A stretch of DNA of 14,289 nucleotides from NCBI GenBank assembly GCA_027297085.1, contig JAPUIL010000529.1:1-14289 (forward strand), read 5' to 3'. Position numbers and translations under genes: made by a program. Below the pieces are notes generated by a model, which was not told where the DNA came from, ran no database searches, and saw only the letters and a list, made by a program, of their open reading frames with translations. Positions 6,283-13,641 of the stretch are shown one piece after another; position 1 is the stretch's first letter, and every line of letters begins with the position of its first letter. The stretch comes from Verrucomicrobiota bacterium. GTDB lineage: Bacteria > Verrucomicrobiota > Verrucomicrobiia > Opitutales > UBA2995.

Positions 6283-7548
6283 ATGCAAGCAACTCTCGAT
6301 TACGGTCAAACCGGACTTCCGCTGAATTTGGCAGGACTTGATGCCACCCTGATCTCCCCAAAATTCATTCCAGGTCTGCCTGACGAGGCAAAAGCCTTCG
6401 AGGATGCAGTTCGCGGCCCCATAGGCAGTCCGCCTCTCCGAAGCACGATTCAAACTGACGAAACGGTAGCCATCGTGATACCGGATATCACACGAGCTTT
6501 ACCCAATGAACGCTTACTAAACTGGTTGTTTGTTGAACTGTCCCACGTTCCACCCGGCAACTTCACCATAATTTCCGGCACAGGTACCCACAGAGAAAAT
6601 ACACCCAAAGAATGGGTATACATGGTGGGAGAAACCATATACCAGAATTATAAGTGCATCAATCATCGAGGCTTCGACCGCGAGAGCCTGTCACTGGGAG
6701 GCACTTCCGCGTTTGGATACGATGTGTATTTTAATAGCGAATACATTCGGGCAGACCGGAAAATTATGATGGGATTCATTGAACCGCATTTTATGGCCGG
6801 ATTTTCCGGAGGATACAAAGCGGTGTTCCCTGGAGTGACTGCGGTAGATACTATCATGAAGTATCACAGTGCGGAAAACATAGGCCATCCGGGAAGTACC
6901 TGGGGAAACCTCGAAAATAATCCGACCCAAGAAAATATTCGTGCCGGAGGCTCACTCGTACCGGTAGACTTTTTGGTGAACGTGACGCTCAACAACAAAC
7001 GGGAAATCACAGGTTTCTTTTTAGGTGATCCTATTGAAGCGCATGAAGCGGGATGTCAGTTTTGCAAAAAAACGGCCATGATCGACTGTAAAGAACCTTT
7101 CGATATCGTGGTCACCTCCAATTGTGGCTACCCTCTGGATCAAAATTTATACCAGGCCGTAAAAGGCATGTCAGCCGCCGCGCAAATTCTGAAACCGGGC
7201 GGATTGATTATTTCTGCCGCACGATGCAATGACGGTTTCCCCGACCACGGAAATTTCAAAAGCTTCCTTTTCGAACACGATTCTCCCCGGGCGATGCTGG
7301 ACAAAATTTGCTCTCCCGGCTTTGAGCAGTTGGATCAGTGGCAAGTACAACTCCTGGCCATCATTCTCCTAAAAAGTCGTGTAGGATTACATAGTGAGCT
7401 TAGCGAAGAAGAGGTAACCCAAGCACACCTTATCCCGGTGAGCAACATACGTGAAGCCATCGATGAAGAAGCCGAACGGCTTGGGCGTAAAGCCTCGGTA
7501 GCAGTTTTGCCGGAAGGTCCCCTTACCATTCCCTATATCGAGAAATGA
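6283..7548 (+). CDS. larA: LarA-family nickel-pincer racemase (lactate racemase-like)
   Basis: 421 residues, the usual LarA length. The N-terminal half carries VIPDITRALP (65-74), GTGTHREN (99-106), FIEPHFMAGFSGGYKAVFPG (165-184) and MKYHSAEN (192-199). In L. plantarum LarA the key residues are His108, His174, Lys184 (covalent cofactor tether) and His200 (Ni ligand). Here His103, His169, Lys179 and His195 have identical spacing (66, 10, 16), so catalysis and cofactor binding should be intact. CGYPLDQNLYQAVKGM (281-296) matches the C-terminal domain. LarA homologues racemise or epimerise various alpha-hydroxy acids, so lactate is only one possible substrate. The nickel-pincer nucleotide cofactor needs LarB, LarC and LarE, none of which is in this window. 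The gene is divergent from thuA and convergent with the next gene (2-bp gap, no terminator between). Confidence 0.9.
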   Translation: MQATLDYGQTGLPLNLAGLDATLISPKFIPGLPDEAKAFEDAVRGPIGSPPLRSTIQTDETVAIVIPDITRALPNERLLNWLFVELSHVPPGNFTIISGTGTHRENTPKEWVYMVGETIYQNYKCINHRGFDRESLSLGGTSAFGYDVYFNSEYIRADRKIMMGFIEPHFMAGFSGGYKAVFPGVTAVDTIMKYHSAENIGHPGSTWGNLENNPTQENIRAGGSLVPVDFLVNVTLNNKREITGFFLGDPIEAHEAGCQFCKKTAMIDCKEPFDIVVTSNCGYPLDQNLYQAVKGMSAAAQILKPGGLIISAARCNDGFPDHGNFKSFLFEHDSPRAMLDKICSPGFEQLDQWQVQLLAIILLKSRVGLHSELSEEEVTQAHLIPVSNIREAIDEEAERLGRKASVAVLPEGPLTIPYIEK

Positions 7549-7550
7549 AA

Positions 7551-8225
7551 TTATAAATCCGGAATAACCTCCGGGTATACTTGACCAGTAGCACTGATCT
7601 TAAAGATATAAATCAACCCAGGCCGAAGCTCAGTATAAACGGAAGAGCCAAATACAGCTTCAATTCCGTACTCGCTTAGACGCCGTTTATCGTGGGCTAA
7701 ATCCCAAATCTCGGACCAGAAAAGTTCACGCTTTTTTACCGGCAACTGTGCCAATAAGCCACGATATCGCTCTGGCTCGCGTCCATGCACCTCAATCGGA
7801 AAACCATCGGAAGGAGCCATATGCTCACCGTATATGCGACGCCAAAGATAAAGAGACCGACCTTTACCATCTCGAACAAATTCATCTGAAAATTTCACGA
7901 TCAAAGCGTCAAAGTGCACAATGTCTCCTTCCAAGGTAAACTCGCTCTCAAACACTATATCCAGAGGATCGTTCCTGGCCGTTTCAACAAACTTGAGCAA
8001 GGTATAATCTTTGCCGCCCTGCTGCATCTGCGCTATTACTTTTGCGTAACCAATCTGTTCTTCCCCTGTCAGATTTTCAATCGCCTGTTTGAGATCTTTA
8101 TTTTCTGTAAGGAGAGCCTGGATCGTTAAGCCGGTTTTTAGAAACGCGACTCCGAGAACACCCCCAACGGCTATAACGGCGACCGCCACTCCTCCCCAAA
8201 ACAATCTGGCAGTAAAGGACTTCAT
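7551..8225 (-). CDS. conserved hypothetical protein with N-terminal membrane anchor
   Basis: 224 residues. A basic N-terminus (MKSFTARLF) precedes a single hydrophobic segment (about 9-30), then a short charged helix likely to coil (ALLTENKDLKQAIENL, 37-52), and a soluble domain with EEQIGYAKVI, FVETARNDPLDI, EGDIVHFDALIVKF, RSLYLWRRIYGE, DGFPIE and a C-terminal RPGLIYIFKISATGQVYPEVIPD. I recall a very similar layout in hypothetical proteins of planctomycetes and verrucomicrobia, but I know of no assigned function. The topology suggests an anchored protein with its soluble domain outside the cytoplasm (inference). It lies 107 bp downstream of the FN3 gene stop, beyond a terminator, so it probably has its own promoter in 8226-8284. 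Its stop is 2 bp from the larA stop. Confidence 0.8.
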   Translation of the reverse strand: MKSFTARLFWGGVAVAVIAVGGVLGVAFLKTGLTIQALLTENKDLKQAIENLTGEEQIGYAKVIAQMQQGGKDYTLLKFVETARNDPLDIVFESEFTLEGDIVHFDALIVKFSDEFVRDGKGRSLYLWRRIYGEHMAPSDGFPIEVHGREPERYRGLLAQLPVKKRELFWSEIWDLAHDKRRLSEYGIEAVFGSSVYTELRPGLIYIFKISATGQVYPEVIPDL

Positions 8226-8275
8226 CTACCCAAAAGTGTAGGTTAGCTGTCAGATCACAAGCGTACAATAATTAG

Positions 8276-8313
8276 AATAAAAAAGGACGCTCCCCAACCT
8301 GGAGCGCCCTTTT
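8276..8313 (-). terminator. rho-independent terminator after the FN3 gene
   Basis: Stem arms GGACGCTCC (8285-8293) and GGAGCGCCC (8301-8309) pair at 8 of 9 positions (one A-C mismatch) around a 7-base loop. Read on the minus strand, the hairpin is followed by TTTTTTATT, as expected for the gene ending at 8332. The plus side also has TTTTATTT (8310-8317), so it could work in both directions and stop larA read-through. Confidence 0.85.
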
Positions 8314-8331
8314 ATTTGGGTCATCAAGTTT

Positions 8332-11300
8332 CTATTCGGGATAGTCGTAAATTTCTAACAGACCGTAGCCGGTTGTATTGCCCGCCCCTCCGACAACTGC
8401 GGTGTAGGATCCAGGTTCCAAAGTAGCTACAATGGCTGGCTCATTTGAATTCGTTGGAGGAATTCCACTGTCCACGATCTCAGCAATACGGTCGCTATCT
8501 TCCCAATTATCGTTTGAGATGATTTTGGTCGGTCCGGAATAAAGTTCAAGTACCGGATCATTCAAACGATTTTCGATTATTGATGGAAGACTTGGGCCAG
8601 TGACACGGATGAACACACGAGCCGGTGTGTCACCAGTAATGATAAATCCGCCTATCATTCGTTTATCACCTGCCTGGATAAAGCTCCTGGTTGAGATGTT
8701 AACAATGCGAATGTTTTTAGCGTAATCCATCTCATAGACTTCAATCATTCCAAAGCCCGTGTCTCCATCAACTCCACTGAGAATAGCTGAATAGGCACCA
8801 GGTTGAAGTTGAATCACCAAGGCCGATTCGTTGTCAAAAGCAGGTGGTAATCCAGATGCAATGATCCCAGCTTCGTCGGTATCTCGCCAGTCATCGTTGT
8901 AGGCGATTGGATTATTGAGATCGATACCGCTTACCAAAGTCACTTCAGGATTGTTGAGTATGGGCGCATTCAGGACAGCGGCGATGCTCGGACCGATACC
9001 TCTGATAAGAACTGTTTTAGGACCGTCACCTTGAATAATAAAGCCGCCGATCATGACATTATCGCCCCTTTCAACAAGACCTCTGGTAGAGATATTGATG
9101 AGTCGGCCCGCAATGGGGATGCGGAAATCAGATTCAGCAGGATCATTTTCACCCGCCCCATTGTAGGCGGAAACGCGGTAGGAGTAGCTCACTCCAGGTA
9201 AAGCACTATTATCCACAAAAAGATTTACATCGGCAACGACATCACCGATCTCTATCCAGACACCGTTAGTCGCTTCCCTGCGGTAAATACGGAAACCATC
9301 CTCATTGACAGAATTATCTGTCCAGGATACTGAAATGGAAGTTTCGGTGAGCGCTTGAATCTGCAATCCTGTAGGAGAATTGGGTATCGGAATATTCGGA
9401 GTGGTCACGTTGACCAGGTTACTGGGCAGCGACTCCACTTCGCCTTGAACCGCGATAACACGGTAAGTATAAGTAGTGTTAGGTTCTGCCACGGCATCTG
9501 AATACAGCACCGAATTCGCGCCGATAGTACCAATAACCTCAAAATCAGCTTCACCAGACTTTCGCTCAACCCGGTAACTAGTTTCAACTGATGACACATC
9601 ATTCCAAGTCAATTCAATCCGTGTAGAAGTAACAGCTTCGCCCACCAGTAACTGAGGAGCGGCGAAAAGAATGACCGCTTCCGCTTCATTGCTGACTTCG
9701 GAATCACCACCAATGTTGAAAGCGAGTACCCGGTAGCTGTAAGTTTGCATTTCAGACACAGTCGTGTCGTTGAAGTAAGTAACGTTTTCATTTACCGAAA
9801 TTAAATCCTCAAAGCTTCCGTCTCCCACCTTCCGCTGAATTTTGAATCCTGATTCAACATCGGAATTGTCTTCCCAGGACAAACTCACAACTTCGACCGC
9901 CAGGGACGCAATTGCCAAGTTGCTTGGCGCAACCGGCAAAGGAATACTGGAAGTTGTGGCACTCGCTTCTCCGCTATTATCGGAGGACAGTGCGCCATTT
10001 ATATAGGAAACAATGCGGTAAGTATAACTGGTTTCAGGCTGCAGGTTTTTGTCCGTATAGGACGTTACATCCGCCGAAACATTACCGATAAACGCGAACG
10101 TTCCCTCGGCACCCTCCATCCGCTCGATACGGAAACCGGATTCGTTATCGGATGTATCTGTCCAGGTCAGATGGATTTGATCAAAATTAATCGCATTTGC
10201 AGCCAATCCCGCAGGTGCAGCCGGTTTGATGGTATCGGAACTCGTCATAGCGGACACTTCATTGGTTGGGTTGGATTCGCCGCCATCATACACACCTACG
10301 ACCCGGTAAGTATATGCCAGATCTACAGTCACAGTCCCGTCAACATAGGCCGATATGCCTTGATCAACCGTAGCATGCGGTTCAAATGCGCCTTCGCCGG
10401 ATTTTCTTTCAATGCGATAACCCGTTTCCACCAGTGAATTGTCCGCCCAAGTTAAATCGATTCGGCTCTGAGCAGATGCTTGAGCAGTTAAAATAGTCGG
10501 CGCATTAAAGGGAAAGAAAACAGACGATTCATTGCTAGGAGTCGAGACACCGGCTTCATTGAAAGCAACGATTCGATAGGCGAATGTTTCGAGCTCACCT
10601 ACTTCGAGATCCTGAAAGGACGTGACATTGGCAGCAACCTGGAAGTAATCACTCCATCCTCCACTACCCACCATTCTCTCAATACGAAATCCTGTTTCAT
10701 CCAAAGAGTTGTCCGCCCAATTCAGAACGACATAGGACGCATCAATCAGACTAACAACTAAATTATCGGCCGAACCGGGAACAGGTATATTAGGGGTGGC
10801 AGCGCTAAATTCATTCGTGGGGCTAGATTCTATACCGTTACCTAGTCCAATCACGCGATAGGTATATGTCGACAACGGCTCAACATCGGTATCGGAGTAA
10901 TTGTTACTATCCGCTTCTAAAGTGGCAATAATCTCAAAACTTCCTTGGCCAGTTTTGCGCTCTACGCGGTATCCTGATTCAGCGATTGAATTATCATCCC
11001 ATGTTAAATCGATCTGCTCACTTGAAACCGCCAGAGCCATCAAGTTAGTGGGATCGTTAAAGTCAATGACGGTCGATACCTCGTTACTAGGTGTTGAGTC
11101 TCCACCTCCATTATAACTAACCATTCGGTAAGCGTAGCTTTGCAATTCACTGACCTGATTATCAGTAAACGTTGTATTGGTTGGACCCAATTCCACAAGC
11201 GTCTCATAGCCACCATTCCCGGTTTTGCGTTCCACACGGAAACCATCTTCATTAGTCGAAGTATCCGTCCATTCAAGAATCACGTGGTTCAAACCTTGAC

Positions 11301-13242
11301 TCGCTATAACCAAATTGGCCGGAGCATTTGGAGCGGAAATATCGGGTGTTATAACCGAAGCTTCATTAGCGGATTCCGAAAAGGTTGTAAACCTGATCCC
11401 AAATATCCGATAGGTATAACTGGTTAGCGGATTCACGGTAACATCCGAAAACGAACTTACATTATTTCCAATGTTAACCAAGGTAATATAAGTCCCATTT
11501 CCCACTCTACGCTCGATCCGAAATCCGGTTTCGACTCCGGAGTGATCGATCCATGAAAGATCAACCTGGTCGCTGGAAATTGCCTGAGCAGCTAAATCGC
11601 TGGGAGCAAGGAAAGGTAGAAGCACATTCACAGGATTACTGAAGGCAGACACTCCGTTTCCGTTGTATGCAAAAACATGGTACGTGAAGTCACCGAGCTC
11701 AAACACATCCGTGTCGCTGTAAGCTGTCGATCCTGCAGGTAGTTCTGCAATCTGCTCAAATTCACCGTTTCCGTCCCTACGCTCTATCCGAAAGCCGTCC
11801 TCATCATTCGATGAATCATCCCAGGCCAGAGATACCTGAGTTACACTGGTACTTGCAAGACGAAGATTGGCAGGAGCCGAAGGAATTGGAACCCCTGGTG
11901 TGGTAGCCGCGGATTCATTGCTTGGACTGGAAAGCCCCGCAGCGTTGCCTGAACGAATCCGGTAAGTGTAAGTGGTATCGGCTGTCAGTCCGGAATCGGA
12001 ATAACTCTCTAGATTTCCAACAATATCGATTAGCTGACTAAATGCTCCATTGCCTACTTTACGCTCAATCCGGAACCAGGTTTCATTATCCGCGGTATCA
12101 GTCCAGGTTAGATCGATACGTGTCATCGAAAAGGCAGACGCAGACATATTAGCTGGTACATTCGGAACTGGAGCCGCAAGAGTAGTCGCGCTGGACTCAT
12201 TACTCGGGTTTGAAGAGATTTCGCTGTTGGTCGCGACGATGCGATAACTATAAGTAGTAGCCAAAGCTAAGCCTGAATCCGCGTAGCTCTCTGTATTGGC
12301 CGGTAGCACTGCAATCTCATTCCATGCGCCAGCTCCCTGACGCCGTTGAACACGAAAATTGGTTTCATTGCTGGAGTTATCATTCCAAAAAATATTTATT
12401 TGTTCATGAGAAGCACTGTTGGCGACTAAGCCGGTGGGAGCGGTGATCGTGGCAGCGGTACCAAAACCGGTGAACTCAAATTCATCCATCGCATCAACAC
12501 CGCGATTGAGCGTATCTGTTCCACCTATAAAAAGGAATACGTCAGATGCCGCAACTAAGTCGGAATTGACTAAACTGGATATGGCTGCAGTAACCACGTC
12601 GGTCTCTGTACGAGTGGACCCATTCGAAGACATCCGATGCAGATCCGCAAACAGATCAAACAAACCAGCAGATTGAACCACAGAGATTTCGATTTCATAC
12701 CACCCGGGTGTTAAATTCTCGAATCCAGAATCAACAGTTTGTGTCCGTGAGCCGTTGATACCGTTAAAAGCAGTGAGTTTTGATTCGTTGGATCCCGTCA
12801 GACCTTGAGAAAGTTCAACACCAAGAAAATCATCCGCACCGTTTCCCGTCTCACTTCCGTCGAAGTTTGCATTGGAAGTTATTCCGAAAAAGAAGGGTTC
12901 TCCACCCGAACTGGTTGAATTGGTCGAATAATTAAATCGCAGCGAAACAGTAACGGTATTTAGCAGCCCACCCAAAGAAGTGTTGCGGGTGTATGCAACG
13001 GTTTCCGATCCGTTCGCGAACCTACGGATGGCTCGACTTCCACTTATACCAATTGAGGCGGCTTCCTCGAAGCGGTTGTCCCCCGAGCCAGCTCTTTGAG
13101 TGAACTGGTTATCAAAGTCACCACTTGCGTTGAAAGATAACGTCTCAGCCCTAATTGAGGTCGATGCTATTAGAAGAGCAGTGAGAATCTTCGGGCCGAG
13201 CTGGCCGATTCTACTGACAAAACGGTTAAATTTTTGAGTCAT
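8332..13242 (-). CDS. secreted protein with 12 fibronectin-III domains and twin C-terminal domains
   Basis: 1,636 residues. A signal peptide (residues 1-32: basic start, hydrophobic ILTALLIASTS, cleavage-like IRA-ET) is followed by a beta-rich region (33-262) that may be a laminin G/concanavalin-like sandwich; that part I infer only from pattern. Twelve FN3 domains follow (about 267-1376), each with the xIDLTWxDxSxxExGFRIER block and TYxYRVxAxNxxGxSxxSNE. Two tandem copies of a roughly 125-residue domain end the protein (1379-1505 and 1510-1634), marked by ISTRGxxxxGDxxMIGGFII, GPS, NDxW, LxPGxYxAxxxG and TGxGxxEVYD. I associate that domain with verrucomicrobial extracellular proteins. No catalytic domain, LPXTG or PEP-CTERM tail is visible, so adhesion, matrix or carbohydrate contact is the likely role (inference). 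It is monocistronic: promoter in 13243-13400, terminator at 8276-8313. Confidence 0.92.
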   Translation of the reverse strand: MTQKFNRFVSRIGQLGPKILTALLIASTSIRAETLSFNASGDFDNQFTQRAGSGDNRFEEAASIGISGSRAIRRFANGSETVAYTRNTSLGGLLNTVTVSLRFNYSTNSTSSGGEPFFFGITSNANFDGSETGNGADDFLGVELSQGLTGSNESKLTAFNGINGSRTQTVDSGFENLTPGWYEIEISVVQSAGLFDLFADLHRMSSNGSTRTETDVVTAAISSLVNSDLVAASDVFLFIGGTDTLNRGVDAMDEFEFTGFGTAATITAPTGLVANSASHEQINIFWNDNSSNETNFRVQRRQGAGAWNEIAVLPANTESYADSGLALATTYSYRIVATNSEISSNPSNESSATTLAAPVPNVPANMSASAFSMTRIDLTWTDTADNETWFRIERKVGNGAFSQLIDIVGNLESYSDSGLTADTTYTYRIRSGNAAGLSSPSNESAATTPGVPIPSAPANLRLASTSVTQVSLAWDDSSNDEDGFRIERRDGNGEFEQIAELPAGSTAYSDTDVFELGDFTYHVFAYNGNGVSAFSNPVNVLLPFLAPSDLAAQAISSDQVDLSWIDHSGVETGFRIERRVGNGTYITLVNIGNNVSSFSDVTVNPLTSYTYRIFGIRFTTFSESANEASVITPDISAPNAPANLVIASQGLNHVILEWTDTSTNEDGFRVERKTGNGGYETLVELGPTNTTFTDNQVSELQSYAYRMVSYNGGGDSTPSNEVSTVIDFNDPTNLMALAVSSEQIDLTWDDNSIAESGYRVERKTGQGSFEIIATLEADSNNYSDTDVEPLSTYTYRVIGLGNGIESSPTNEFSAATPNIPVPGSADNLVVSLIDASYVVLNWADNSLDETGFRIERMVGSGGWSDYFQVAANVTSFQDLEVGELETFAYRIVAFNEAGVSTPSNESSVFFPFNAPTILTAQASAQSRIDLTWADNSLVETGYRIERKSGEGAFEPHATVDQGISAYVDGTVTVDLAYTYRVVGVYDGGESNPTNEVSAMTSSDTIKPAAPAGLAANAINFDQIHLTWTDTSDNESGFRIERMEGAEGTFAFIGNVSADVTSYTDKNLQPETSYTYRIVSYINGALSSDNSGEASATTSSIPLPVAPSNLAIASLAVEVVSLSWEDNSDVESGFKIQRKVGDGSFEDLISVNENVTYFNDTTVSEMQTYSYRVLAFNIGGDSEVSNEAEAVILFAAPQLLVGEAVTSTRIELTWNDVSSVETSYRVERKSGEADFEVIGTIGANSVLYSDAVAEPNTTYTYRVIAVQGEVESLPSNLVNVTTPNIPIPNSPTGLQIQALTETSISVSWTDNSVNEDGFRIYRREATNGVWIEIGDVVADVNLFVDNSALPGVSYSYRVSAYNGAGENDPAESDFRIPIAGRLINISTRGLVERGDNVMIGGFIIQGDGPKTVLIRGIGPSIAAVLNAPILNNPEVTLVSGIDLNNPIAYNDDWRDTDEAGIIASGLPPAFDNESALVIQLQPGAYSAILSGVDGDTGFGMIEVYEMDYAKNIRIVNISTRSFIQAGDKRMIGGFIITGDTPARVFIRVTGPSLPSIIENRLNDPVLELYSGPTKIISNDNWEDSDRIAEIVDSGIPPTNSNEPAIVATLEPGSYTAVVGGAGNTTGYGLLEIYDYPE
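8341..8715 (-). repeat. C-terminal domain copy 2 of the FN3 protein (coding repeat)
   Basis: Residues 1510-1634. It shares with copy 1 the ISTRxxxxxGDxxMIGGFII start, GPS, a NDxW motif, LxPGxYxAVVGG and TGYGLLEIYD. It forms the extreme C-terminus, where a surface sorting or anchoring role would be expected; that role is inference. Confidence 0.8.
8728..9108 (-). repeat. C-terminal domain copy 1 of the FN3 protein (coding repeat)
   Basis: Residues 1379-1505, from GRLINISTRG to GMIEVYEMD. The two copies are clearly homologous but well diverged, so the duplication is old. Confidence 0.8.
9115..12444 (-). repeat. array of 12 FN3 domains (coding repeat)
   Basis: Residues 267-1376. Domain starts are near 267, 360, 456, 546, 640, 730, 823, 914, 1008, 1104, 1195 and 1288, with a period of 87-96 residues. 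Domains 3-8 and 10-11 alternate between a shorter type A, which ends in a hydrophobic strand (VLLPF, VIDF, VFFPF, VILF) and joins the next domain directly, and a type B, which ends in a Pro-rich linker (TPNIPVP, TPNIPIP). Domains 1, 2 and 9 are B-like; 12 is A-like. Confidence 0.85.
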
Positions 13243-13311
13243 CCCTGAATAGAAAATGGGTCCTTTGCTCGGACCGTTGGTTTATTTCATGCAAATAAGG
13301 TATTGTGCCCA

Positions 13312-13340
13312 TTTATCTCTCGCGCCGGTCATTGTGATAA
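13312..13340 (-). promoter_or_regulatory. candidate promoter of the FN3 gene
   Basis: On the minus strand TTATCA (13340-13335) and GATAAA (13317-13312) lie 17 bp apart; each matches the sigma-70 consensus at 4 of 6 positions. The resulting leader of about 60 bases contains a small hairpin (GGTCC/GGACC at 13259-13263 and 13271-13275). The only SD-like bases (AGGG) touch the ATG. Confidence 0.35.
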
Positions 13341-13355
13341 TTGGAATGCGATTAT

Positions 13356-13384
13356 TTTTACCCCTTTTAAGCTTCTTTTACCCC
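13356..13384. promoter_or_regulatory. direct repeat TTTTACCCC, 20-bp period, operator-like
   Basis: TTTTACCCC occurs at 13356-13364 and again at 13376-13384, nearly two helical turns apart. It lies just upstream of the candidate -35 box of the FN3 gene, where an activator binding in tandem would sit. The regulator is unknown. Confidence 0.4.
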
Positions 13385-13464
13385 TGCTCGCAGAGATTTC
13401 CCATAACTTGGGGCCTTCCCTCAACAATCAGGTGGCATGCCTTATTAGAATTTTAACAAATACC

Positions 13465-13480
13465 CTTAGTCTGGACTAAG
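13465..13480. promoter_or_regulatory. 16-bp inverted repeat, operator-like
   Basis: Perfect 7-bp arms CTTAGTC (13465-13471) and GACTAAG (13474-13480) separated by 2 bp, in the FN3/permease divergent region, 161 bp before the permease start. There is no following T-run, and the 2-base gap is too short for an RNA loop. Both points favour a dimeric DNA-binding protein over a terminator. Confidence 0.5.
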
Positions 13481-13641
13481 ATCGGCAATTTTAGGTAGAA
13501 TTCCCTAGTAAAAAAGGTTGCAGTCCTCAAAGCGCGTTCATTGCTTAAAATCCGTACAATCCTTACTCAAAAGCGGTAACTACCCATATAATGGCCGCTA
13601 GCTTCCCAATCCTGAGAACACACCGAATGAACACTTTCTGA

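Noticed and set aside
9115..12444. Regular spacing resembling a repeat array
   Set aside because: The period of roughly 270 bp is the FN3 domain unit; nucleotide identity is low and there are no short repeat/spacer units, so it is not CRISPR.
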